A stretch of DNA of 5,542 nucleotides from NCBI GenBank assembly GCA_947072265.1, contig CAMTHN010000044.1, positions 1 through 5,542 of the forward strand. The letters are read 5' to 3'. Source of the DNA: an uncultured Clostridia bacterium. Lineage in GTDB: Bacteria; Bacillota; Clostridia; Oscillospirales; Ruminococcaceae. Below the pieces are notes generated by a model. It searched no databases and was not told the origin of the DNA. It was given only the letters and a program-made list of their open reading frames with translations. A program made the translations under genes and the position numbers. This document shows, piece after piece, positions 1 through 5,542 of this stretch. How positions within the stretch are numbered: the first letter of the stretch is position 1; each line of letters starts with the position of its first letter.

Positions 1-8
1 ATTATATA

Positions 9-27
9 TTGTCTCACTTTGTCCCCC
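9..27. other. G/C-rich patch with tandem TTGTCYC motif, origin unknown
   Basis: In otherwise A/T-dominated intergenic DNA, TTGTCTC (9-15) and TTGTCCC (19-25) repeat with a 10-bp period and end in a run of five C. Closely spaced repeats beginning with TG are found at ends of some insertion sequences (IS21-like elements, for example), but no transposase is visible and the window edge cuts the context. It is recorded as an unexplained motif, not as an identified element. Confidence 0.2.
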
Positions 28-70
28 TAAATGCTAAAAATAGCAATATTATTTCTTTTTTATAAATAGT

Positions 71-99
71 AATGTCAAATCAGTTATAGATTTGACATT
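71..99 (-). terminator. Perfect 11-bp hairpin after the binding-protein gene, possible terminator
   Basis: AATGTCAAATC (71-81) and GATTTGACATT (89-99) pair perfectly around a 7-nt loop, starting 11 bp past the stop codon. Such a hairpin right after a stop suggests transcript termination or 3'-end protection. Against a classical intrinsic terminator, the RNA after the hairpin in the minus direction is ACUAUUUAUA followed by an A-rich stretch, not a U run; in the plus direction it is AU-rich, not U-only. The structure is certain; its function and direction are inferred. Confidence 0.5.
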
Positions 100-110
100 A
101 TTATTATATA

Positions 111-2147
111 CTATTTAACTAATTTTAATTTTTCAATATCATAGAATCCTCTTGTAAAAGGAAATCTAAAAGGTGAGTAGTCTGAAGGTATAGAATTTTT
201 ATCTAAGATTTTTTGATTGTATACATACATATTTTTTCTTTGGTATACAGGCATCTCTACAGCTTCATCCATAATAATATTAAGAGCATCTTTATAATAT
301 GTTTTTCTTATATTAATATCATTTATTTCTCTAGCTTTAGTTATTAAATCATCTAGTTCATCATTTTTAATTCTATAATGATTTGTTGTTCCTTTACTAT
401 GATAAAGTTGGAACATATCAGGGTCAATTACAGATTGCCACGCAGCAACCCACATATCCCATTGACCAGCAGAAAGTCTATCAAATAAAATATTTGCATC
501 AACATCTTGTATATCAATCTTTCCACCCATCGACTCAAGTTCGTTTTTCAACTGTGTTATTATAGGACCTGCTGGATGATCCATAGTTCCAGATCCACCT
601 ATTCCAACTTCAATTTTTAATTGAACTCCGTCTTTTTGAAGAGTAGTTTTTCCATTTTCCTCAACTTTTTTATATCCAGCTTTTGTGAAATATTCCATTG
701 CTTTTATACTAGAAAAATCATATACAGCTTTTGCATTCGCTGGATAAGCCCATGAAATTCTAGACATAGGATATTCTATTACAGAGGCTAAATCACCATA
801 AAAACTTTGAACAGCTGGAGCTCTATTCATAAGATGCATTAAACCTTTTCTAACATTTTTATCTGGAATTCTTTCTGCATTCATACCAATATAACCATAT
901 CCTAAGTTATCTATAGTTATTGTTTCTAATCCAGCATCCTGTGCTTGTTTTAAAGAAGCTGGGTTTCCAGAAGGGTCTGAAACATCTATGTTTCCAGCTG
1001 CTATAGATGGAATTTTATTTTTATCATCTACAACTTGTAATTTTAATTTTTCTATATGTGGAATACCATCATAATAATGTGAATTTGCAACAAATGAAAC
1101 AACATTATTTTTATATTCTACAAATTTATAAGGACCTGCACCCATTGGTGAATCATTTTTTTCCGAAATAATATCCATTTTACCTTTAGAATATTTATCT
1201 CCTGCAAATTTTCCACCACTTTTTCCAACTCCATAATAATTTTGAGAAGCAACTTCGATGTCTCCTAAATTCCAAATAGCTTTAGGATCAACACCTTGAA
1301 TTGTAACCTCTACTGTTCTTTCATCTATCTTTTTAATTCCTTCTATTTCAGAAACATTTACTGTTGATGAAGATAAATTTCTGTCAATATATTCTTTTTC
1401 TAACTCTTTATATTTCATACTTTGAAATGTTTTTTTCATTGTTTCTTTATTTTTAGATTTAAGATCATTAATATTTGCTTCTATTAATGCTTTTTTCAAA
1501 CTATCTCCTGATAAATTATCTTTATTTTCAAAAGAAAGTCGTTCAGACATTTTTTCTGCACCCTCTTTTGTAAAAGAATCATCAGACATTTTAGCTAAAT
1601 ATTTTGCAATATCTTCGTCAGATATATTTTTAGATGATACTATTATTTCATCTATAGAAGCTTTATAATTTTTATCATCATAAAAATACTCATTAAGCCC
1701 TACAATAGGTGTTGATCTAAGAGTAGATGGTCCTGTATATGTTGGATCTAATAAAACTTTATATGTAAAAATAATATCATCAGCTGTTACTGGAGTTCCA
1801 TCGCTAAATTTAACATCATTTTTAAGAGCAAAAGTATATATAGTTTTAGTAGTTTTTCCATCTTCACCTTTTATCTCATTAGGAGGAACATATGTAGCTA
1901 TACCATCTACAGGTTCTCCATTTGGAGTATTACCTATTAACATAGCATTTGTCAAATTAACAACATAATTATCATAAGCTGTGGATGCTAAAAAAGGATT
2001 GAAAACACCGTTAAAAGCAGCAGTACCAATAACCAATGTTTTATTTCCGCCAGAACCAGAACTACCACTATTACATGAAGAAAGCACAATAGAAGTTCCA
2101 ACTACTATACTTATAATCCATGCTGCTATCTTTTTTTTATTAAACAT
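111..2147 (-). CDS. Extracellular solute-binding lipoprotein, SBP_bac_5 (OppA-like) family of peptide ABC importers
   Basis: Complete 678-residue protein that probably captures peptides outside the membrane and hands them to an ABC permease. Seen: a lipoprotein signal peptide with K4-K6, a hydrophobic stretch at about 7-22 and lipobox LSSC with Cys25 as the lipidated residue, then a Ser/Gly-rich linker (26-34). Family motifs follow in order: VKFSDGTPVTADD (112-124), GAGPYKFVEY (336-345), NVRKGLMHLMNR (431-442), and a WDMWVAAW...DPDMF block (563-579). The start is fixed by the signal peptide and by AAAGGAGG 10 nt upstream. At 678 residues it is longer than typical OppA (about 540); the excess is a Lys/Glu/Ser-rich segment at about 155-262, absent from classical OppA as I know it. 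It has its own promoter and no permease or ATPase gene in the window, so it may be an orphan binding protein or the first gene of an operon continuing left, although a hairpin follows the stop. The family is certain; the substrate is not (peptides likely, but nickel, sugars or others occur in the family). Confidence 0.93.
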   Translation of the reverse strand: MFNKKKIAAWIISIVVGTSIVLSSCNSGSSGSGGNKTLVIGTAAFNGVFNPFLASTAYDNYVVNLTNAMLIGNTPNGEPVDGIATYVPPNEIKGEDGKTTKTIYTFALKNDVKFSDGTPVTADDIIFTYKVLLDPTYTGPSTLRSTPIVGLNEYFYDDKNYKASIDEIIVSSKNISDEDIAKYLAKMSDDSFTKEGAEKMSERLSFENKDNLSGDSLKKALIEANINDLKSKNKETMKKTFQSMKYKELEKEYIDRNLSSSTVNVSEIEGIKKIDERTVEVTIQGVDPKAIWNLGDIEVASQNYYGVGKSGGKFAGDKYSKGKMDIISEKNDSPMGAGPYKFVEYKNNVVSFVANSHYYDGIPHIEKLKLQVVDDKNKIPSIAAGNIDVSDPSGNPASLKQAQDAGLETITIDNLGYGYIGMNAERIPDKNVRKGLMHLMNRAPAVQSFYGDLASVIEYPMSRISWAYPANAKAVYDFSSIKAMEYFTKAGYKKVEENGKTTLQKDGVQLKIEVGIGGSGTMDHPAGPIITQLKNELESMGGKIDIQDVDANILFDRLSAGQWDMWVAAWQSVIDPDMFQLYHSKGTTNHYRIKNDELDDLITKAREINDINIRKTYYKDALNIIMDEAVEMPVYQRKNMYVYNQKILDKNSIPSDYSPFRFPFTRGFYDIEKLKLVK

Positions 2148-2157
2148 GAAAAAATCT

Positions 2158-2165
2158 CCTCCTTT
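2158..2165 (-). promoter_or_regulatory. Ribosome-binding site of the binding-protein gene
   Basis: On the minus strand the sequence reads AAAGGAGG followed by AGATTTTTTC and ATG. The match to the anti-Shine-Dalgarno sequence is near perfect, with 10 nt to the start codon. It is the strongest of the three sites in the window, as expected for an abundant surface lipoprotein, and it confirms the start at 2147. Confidence 0.9.
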
Positions 2166-2189
2166 ATAATAAATAAAATAAATATATGA

Positions 2190-2204
2190 AATTATTAAAT
2201 AATT
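2190..2204. repeat. AT-only dyad over the promoter -10 and start site
   Basis: AATTATT and AATAATT are perfect inverted 7-bp arms around one central base (2197). The dyad overlaps the -10 box of the binding-protein promoter and the expected transcription start, the right place for an operator. All bases are A/T, so chance occurrence is quite possible, and I recognise no known regulator site (not an ARG box, not a CodY box). Confidence 0.35.
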
Positions 2205-2230
2205 ATAACAGATTTATTTATTAATCTCAA
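2202..2230 (-). promoter_or_regulatory. Sigma-A-type promoter for the binding-protein gene
   Basis: On the minus strand there is a -35 TTGAGA (2230-2225), a 17-nt spacer and a consensus -10 TATAAT (2207-2202), with an extended -10 TG one base before it. Upstream DNA (about 2231-2294) is almost purely A/T and could act as an UP element. Transcription would start near 2195, giving a 5' UTR of roughly 48 nt with no room for a riboswitch. The match and spacing are far better than elsewhere in this AT-rich gap, and the gene behind it is correctly placed. Start position and strength are inferred. Confidence 0.8.
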
Positions 2231-2247
2231 TACTTTTTTGCAAGTAT
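2230..2247. repeat. Small inverted repeat just upstream of the -35 box
   Basis: ATACTT (2230-2235) and AAGTAT (2242-2247) form a 6-bp dyad with a 6-nt loop, adjoining and sharing one base with the -35 element. Read as RNA from tyrS it would be a weak hairpin without a following U tract, so it is a poor terminator. It may be an operator half-site pair or chance. Confidence 0.3.
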
Positions 2248-2294
2248 AAATAATAAAAATTTCATAATATAAAATTAAATAAATAATTAAATAA

Positions 2295-3521
2295 TTATTC
2301 TATAGATAATTTAATATAATTTTTTTTACCTTTTTTAATAATTATTTCATTCTTCAAAATATTTTTTTGGTGTATAAAATATCCTATATCATCTATAACA
2401 ACACTATCTATCGATATTCCTCCTTGTAAAACAACCCTTCTAGCATCTGATTTAGAATTGCATAAATTTGATATAGTTAAAATAGATAATATATTAATTT
2501 TATCATCTTCAAAATATTTTTTTTGCAATTTAATATTTGGTATATTGTCAAAATTATTTCCTTTGCCAAATAAAGCATTTGAAGCCTGTATACATTCTTC
2601 TGCTTTTTCTTTACCATGAACCATCTCTGTGATGGTAAAAGCAAGTTCTTGTTTTACATCATTTAATTTAGATCCTGTAAATTGCTCATATTCTTCTATT
2701 TTTTCTATATCTATAAATGTCAAAAGTTTCATACAATTTATAACATCATCATCAGAAACATTTCTCCAATATTGAAAAAACTCATAAGGAGATGTTTTTA
2801 AAGGGTCTAACCATATAGAGCCTTTTTCAGTTTTTCCCATCTTTTTTCCATCTTTAGTTGTAAGTAGAGTAAAAGTAACACCATATGCCTGTTTTGAAAT
2901 CTTCCTTCTTATAAGATCTATCCCAGATAGTATATTAGACCATTGGTCATCCCCACCTAACTGCATAACACAATCATCAAACTTAAAAAGATGATAAAAA
3001 TCATAAGCTTGTAATAACATATAGTTAAATTCGATAAAACTTAGTCCTTTTTCTAATCTAGATTTAAAACATTCTGCAGTAAGCATTTTATTTACAGAAA
3101 AACAACTTCCTATCTCTCTCATAAACTCTATATAATTTTTTTCTAAAAGCCAATCAGCATTTCTCTTAATTTCCAACTCATCTTGATTTAATTTAAGTAT
3201 ATTCCTCATTTGGCTTTGAAATACATCAGCATTATAATCAATTTTTTCTGTTGTAAGCATTTTTCTCATATCAGTTTTTCCACTAGGATCACCTATCATT
3301 GTAGTTCCTGTTCCTAATATAGCAATCGGTGTATGTCCTGATTTTTGCATATGTTTTATAACTATAAATTGTAAAAAATGTCCAATATGAAGACTATCTG
3401 CTGTTGCATCAAAACCTATATAAAATTTTATTCGTTTATTATTTAATAAATCTTTTATATCTTCTGGATGTGTCATCTGTGCAATAAGACCTCTTCTAGT
3501 TAACTCATCAAATAATTTCAT
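2295..3521 (-). CDS. tyrS: Tyrosyl-tRNA synthetase (class Ic)
   Basis: Complete 408-residue enzyme that activates tyrosine with ATP and charges tRNA-Tyr in the cytoplasm; length is normal for bacterial TyrRS. Seen in order: Y34 in the tyrosine pocket, the class I HIGH motif at 45-48, GDPSGK at 77-82, the tyrosine-pocket block YMLLQAYD at 167-174 (Y167, Q171 and D174 match the known binding residues), GGDDQW at 189-194, and the KMSKS-equivalent loop KMGKT at 227-231. The C-terminal part (about 342-408) contains an S4-type RNA-binding domain with SDARRVVLQGGI at 358-369, which contacts the tRNA. KMGKT is a normal variant, close to the KFGKT of Bacillus TyrS, not a defect. The start is supported by AGGAG 9 nt upstream. 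It begins 26 bp after recN and has no leader of its own, so it is probably co-transcribed with argR-recN, unlike the common Firmicute layout with a T-box in front. Confidence 0.97.
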   Translation of the reverse strand: MKLFDELTRRGLIAQMTHPEDIKDLLNNKRIKFYIGFDATADSLHIGHFLQFIVIKHMQKSGHTPIAILGTGTTMIGDPSGKTDMRKMLTTEKIDYNADVFQSQMRNILKLNQDELEIKRNADWLLEKNYIEFMREIGSCFSVNKMLTAECFKSRLEKGLSFIEFNYMLLQAYDFYHLFKFDDCVMQLGGDDQWSNILSGIDLIRRKISKQAYGVTFTLLTTKDGKKMGKTEKGSIWLDPLKTSPYEFFQYWRNVSDDDVINCMKLLTFIDIEKIEEYEQFTGSKLNDVKQELAFTITEMVHGKEKAEECIQASNALFGKGNNFDNIPNIKLQKKYFEDDKINILSILTISNLCNSKSDARRVVLQGGISIDSVVIDDIGYFIHQKNILKNEIIIKKGKKNYIKLSIE

Positions 3522-3530
3522 AAATACACA

Positions 3531-3535
3531 CTCCT
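3531..3535 (-). promoter_or_regulatory. Ribosome-binding site of tyrS
   Basis: AGGAG lies 9 nt before the tyrS ATG, within the 26-bp recN-tyrS gap. The gap has no room for a T-box, and I found no convincing promoter in the end of recN, so translation from a shared mRNA is the simplest reading. Confidence 0.8.
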
Positions 3536-3547
3536 GTTTTTTGATTT

Positions 3548-5218
3548 TTATAAATTTATATTAGAATTTAGCATCTCTTCTGCCATTTTTAAAGTTAAAT
3601 TTGTAGTATCCGATCCACCTATAATTCTTGCTATTTCCAAAACTCGTTCCTCTTTTTTTAATAAAGAAACCTCTGTAAATGTTTGATCTTTTTTTACATA
3701 TTTTTTTATTTTAAAATGACTAGTCCCTAAAGAAGCCACTTGTGCAAGATGCGTCACACATATAACTTGATTTTTCAAAGATATAGACCTTAACTTTAAA
3801 CCTATTTTTTCCGCAGATTCTCCACTAACTCCAGTATCAACTTCATCAAAAATAAGGCACGGATTATCTTCATTTTCTGATAAAACACTTTTTATTGCAA
3901 GCATAATTCTAGACATTTCTCCACCAGATGCAATATTTTCTATAGGTTTCAATTCTTCACCTTTATTAGTAGAAATTAATATTTCAATATCATCATATCC
4001 AAATTTAGATATGCTTTTTTTATTAAATTTAATCTTCAAATCTATATTTTTCATATCTAAATATTCTAATTCATTTAGTATCATTTTTTCAAGAATTTTA
4101 CTTTTTACATATCTTTTTTCATGAATTTTATCACAGATAGACAACATTATATCATATATATTTTCCATTTTTTCATTGATATCTCTAACAACAGAATCAT
4201 TTGTATTTAATTCTTCTATTTCTTTTTTTATATTAAAAAAATTTTTTTCTACATCAATATCATCTGGTCCATATTTTTTTTTTATTCTACTTAAATCAGA
4301 AAGTCTATTTTCTATTTCATTAATATCATTAAATTCATAATCAGAAATATCTGTAAAATCTAAAACATCAGAAAATATATCTTTCAAATCAAATAATATA
4401 TTTTCTAATTTTTCTTTATTATCAGAAAGTTTACTATTATATTTAGCTATATATTCTAAATTTAATATATTTTTCTCTAATTGTTCTAAAACACCTATAG
4501 TACTCTCATCTCCATCAAAAAATAATTTTATCATTGATGTTCTATGTCCAATTTCTATAGAATGTTTCATGGTTTCTTTTTGTTCTAACAAATCATCATA
4601 TTCGCCTATAATAAAATTAGAAGATTCGATTTCATTTAATTGATAATTTAAAATATCTAATTTCTTCTCAATTTCTCCTTCATCTATCATAGTTGATTTT
4701 AATATATATGAAAGTTCAGAATATTTTTTATACTGAACTTTAAGCTCTTCTAATAGTTGACTAGTATCAGAAAATTTATCTAACAATTTAAGCTGGGTAT
4801 CTTTAGAAAAAAGTTTATATGTATCATGTTGTCCATGTATATTTATTAAATATCTGCCAATATCTTTAAGCATAGAAAGTGTTATAGGCTTTCCACATAT
4901 TCTTGCATGACTTTTTCCATCTTTATTTATCTCTCTTTGTATTATAATTTCACTGTCATTTAAATTTAATCCATATTTATCTAGTATGTCATATACTTTA
5001 TTAGATACATTATCAAAAATACAGATTACAACTGCTCTTTCACAACCCTGTCTTATTATATCTTTTGAGAGTTTATTACCCAATATAAAATTAATAGAAC
5101 CTATTATAATAGATTTTCCTGCCCCTGTTTCTCCTGTAAATATGTTAAATCCATAGTTATAGTCTATAGATATTTTTTCTATAATAGCCATATTTTCTAT
5201 ATATAAAGACTTCAGCAT
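3548..5218 (-). CDS. recN: DNA repair protein RecN (SMC-like ATPase)
   Basis: Complete 556-residue protein, normal family length. RecN is a cytoplasmic SMC-related ATPase that gathers at DNA double-strand breaks and promotes RecA-dependent repair. Seen in order: an N-terminal start typical of the family (LKSLYIENMAIIE, 2-14), Walker A GETGAGKS at 29-36, a Q-loop region with INIHGQHD at 125-132, and a charged coiled-coil part from about 150 to 390, including the conserved LDILNYQLNEIE (188-199) and RIKKKYG (311-317). The C-terminal ATPase half has signature SGGEMSR (431-437), Walker B CLIFDEVDTG (454-463) with D458 and E459, and the H-loop His490 in VTHLAQVAS. All catalytic parts are intact. 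The start is set by AGGAAG 7 nt upstream and by family alignment. It follows argR by 23 bp, the usual Firmicute order. The coiled-coil part is extremely AT-rich and carries an A10 tract (4274-4283) and A7T7 (4235-4248). Confidence 0.98.
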   Translation of the reverse strand: MLKSLYIENMAIIEKISIDYNYGFNIFTGETGAGKSIIIGSINFILGNKLSKDIIRQGCERAVVICIFDNVSNKVYDILDKYGLNLNDSEIIIQREINKDGKSHARICGKPITLSMLKDIGRYLINIHGQHDTYKLFSKDTQLKLLDKFSDTSQLLEELKVQYKKYSELSYILKSTMIDEGEIEKKLDILNYQLNEIESSNFIIGEYDDLLEQKETMKHSIEIGHRTSMIKLFFDGDESTIGVLEQLEKNILNLEYIAKYNSKLSDNKEKLENILFDLKDIFSDVLDFTDISDYEFNDINEIENRLSDLSRIKKKYGPDDIDVEKNFFNIKKEIEELNTNDSVVRDINEKMENIYDIMLSICDKIHEKRYVKSKILEKMILNELEYLDMKNIDLKIKFNKKSISKFGYDDIEILISTNKGEELKPIENIASGGEMSRIMLAIKSVLSENEDNPCLIFDEVDTGVSGESAEKIGLKLRSISLKNQVICVTHLAQVASLGTSHFKIKKYVKKDQTFTEVSLLKKEERVLEIARIIGGSDTTNLTLKMAEEMLNSNINL

Positions 5219-5225
5219 ATTAAAA

Positions 5226-5231
5226 CTTCCT
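5226..5231 (-). promoter_or_regulatory. Ribosome-binding site of recN
   Basis: AGGAAG lies 7 nt before the recN ATG, in the 23-bp gap after argR. The short gap leaves no room for a separate promoter with leader, which supports argR-recN co-transcription. Confidence 0.7.
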
Positions 5232-5241
5232 ATTCATAAAA

Positions 5242-5542
5242 CTAGATATAATCATTTTTCAATTTTTCACAAAATACTATAGCCTCATCCTCTATTTTAA
5301 AAAGTATGAAAATAGTATCATCTCCTGCAATAGTCCCAAGAAATTCATCATTATATTCTTTATCTATAAAAGCGCATATCCCTTGTGCCATCCCCTCAAA
5401 ACATTTAATTATAACTATATTTCCTCCAAAATCTACCGAACGTATTCCATTTAATAAAAAATTATTTAATCTACATAATTCATTAGAATAATTTTTATAT
5501 TTATAAAGACCATCATCTCCCAATATTTTAACTAATCCTAAT
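5242..5542 (-). CDS. argR: Arginine repressor ArgR/AhrC, C-terminal part (5' end outside the window)
   Basis: The last 99 codons of an arginine-responsive transcription regulator, open to the window edge. The TTG at 5523-5521 should not be taken as the start: the frame continues upstream as LGLVKIL, which matches the KELHLVKV region where the DNA-binding domain of Bacillus AhrC ends. The visible part is the linker and the C-terminal domain that trimerises and binds L-arginine. Its hallmark is GTIAGDDTIFI near the end, where the two Asp residues contact arginine; FEGMAQGICAFID before it matches the conserved PGNAQAIGALMD block. The family represses arginine biosynthesis and activates catabolism as a hexamer when arginine is present. 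The winged-helix half lies beyond 5542. Its place directly before recN is the standard Firmicute arrangement. Whether it regulates its own operon cannot be judged, because the promoter is not visible. Confidence 0.93.
   Translation of the reverse strand, partial: LGLVKILGDDGLYKYKNYSNELCRLNNFLLNGIRSVDFGGNIVIIKCFEGMAQGICAFIDKEYNDEFLGTIAGDDTIFILFKIEDEAIVFCEKLKNDYI

Noticed and set aside
32..45. TGCTA/TAGCA hairpin with a T-rich stretch after it on the plus strand
   Set aside because: A stem of only 5 bp is too weak for a terminator, and no plus-strand gene is visible to its left beyond a 20-codon open stretch.
3..65. Possible 3' end of a plus-strand gene (open from position 3 to a TAA at 63-65) followed by the 71-99 hairpin
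   Set aside because: Twenty codons with no recognisable motif are not enough to claim a gene; the stretch overlaps the odd repeat motif.
383..565. Plus-strand open frame of 60 codons
   Set aside because: It lies wholly inside the solute-binding protein gene on the other strand, has no family likeness and no ribosome-binding site; it is a shadow frame.
1981..2169. Plus-strand open frame of 62 codons over the 5' end of the binding-protein gene
   Set aside because: It is antisense to the signal peptide and ribosome-binding site of a certain gene, and its hydrophobic end is only the complement of AT-rich leader DNA.
2148..2294. ARG box or CodY site upstream of the binding-protein gene
   Set aside because: I looked for TGAAT-type half-sites and for the AATTTTC...GAAAATT palindrome and found no acceptable match.
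2194..2298. 13-bp direct repeat ATTAAATAATTAT at 2194-2206 and 2286-2298
   Set aside because: It consists of A/T only in a low-complexity gap, and chance recurrence is likely.
2829..2843. KMGKT instead of KMSKS in TyrRS as a sign of an inactive enzyme
   Set aside because: KFGKT/KMGKT loops are normal in one TyrRS subgroup, and all tyrosine-binding residues are present.
5306..5491. Plus-strand open frame of 61 codons opposite argR
   Set aside because: It is antisense to the conserved ArgR C-terminal domain and shows no independent coding evidence.
5521..5523. TTG as start codon of the argR fragment
   Set aside because: The frame stays open to the window edge and the upstream residues align with the ArgR family, so the true start lies outside the window.

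Overview
This window comes from a very AT-rich genome, roughly 20-30% G+C by eye and lower still in the middle of recN. Lysine is mostly AAA, codons mostly end in A/T, and long A tracts lie inside genes. The argR-recN pair, the clear AGGAG-type ribosome-binding sites and a lipoprotein oligopeptide-binding protein fit a low-G+C, probably anaerobic Firmicute of the Clostridia type. Genus cannot be fixed from this sequence, and another AT-rich lineage such as Fusobacteria is not formally excluded.

All four genes are on the minus strand, so transcription runs from the right edge to the left. At 5542-5242 is the 3' part of argR, coding for the linker and the arginine-binding, oligomerising domain; the DNA-binding half lies outside the window. 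After 23 bp comes complete recN (5218-3548), an SMC-like ATPase of double-strand-break repair. After 26 bp comes complete tyrS (3521-2295), a tyrosyl-tRNA synthetase. The short gaps and lack of internal promoters or terminators suggest one argR-recN-tyrS transcript. A 147-bp AT-rich gap (2148-2294) holds a strong sigma-A-type promoter. It drives a large extracytoplasmic solute-binding lipoprotein of the SBP_bac_5/OppA family (2147-111). The last 110 bp hold a perfect 11-bp inverted repeat just past the stop, which may end or protect the transcript, and a small G/C-rich patch of unknown origin.

The genes do not form one pathway. They join arginine-sensing regulation, DNA repair, tRNA charging and nutrient peptide uptake. 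I see no convincing undescribed system. The points that merit a second look are the gene order (tyrS where spoIVB-spo0A usually follows recN, and tyrS without a T-box leader), a charged insertion of about 100 residues in the binding protein, an A10 tract in recN where a slip in either direction truncates the protein, and dyads around the binding-protein promoter.
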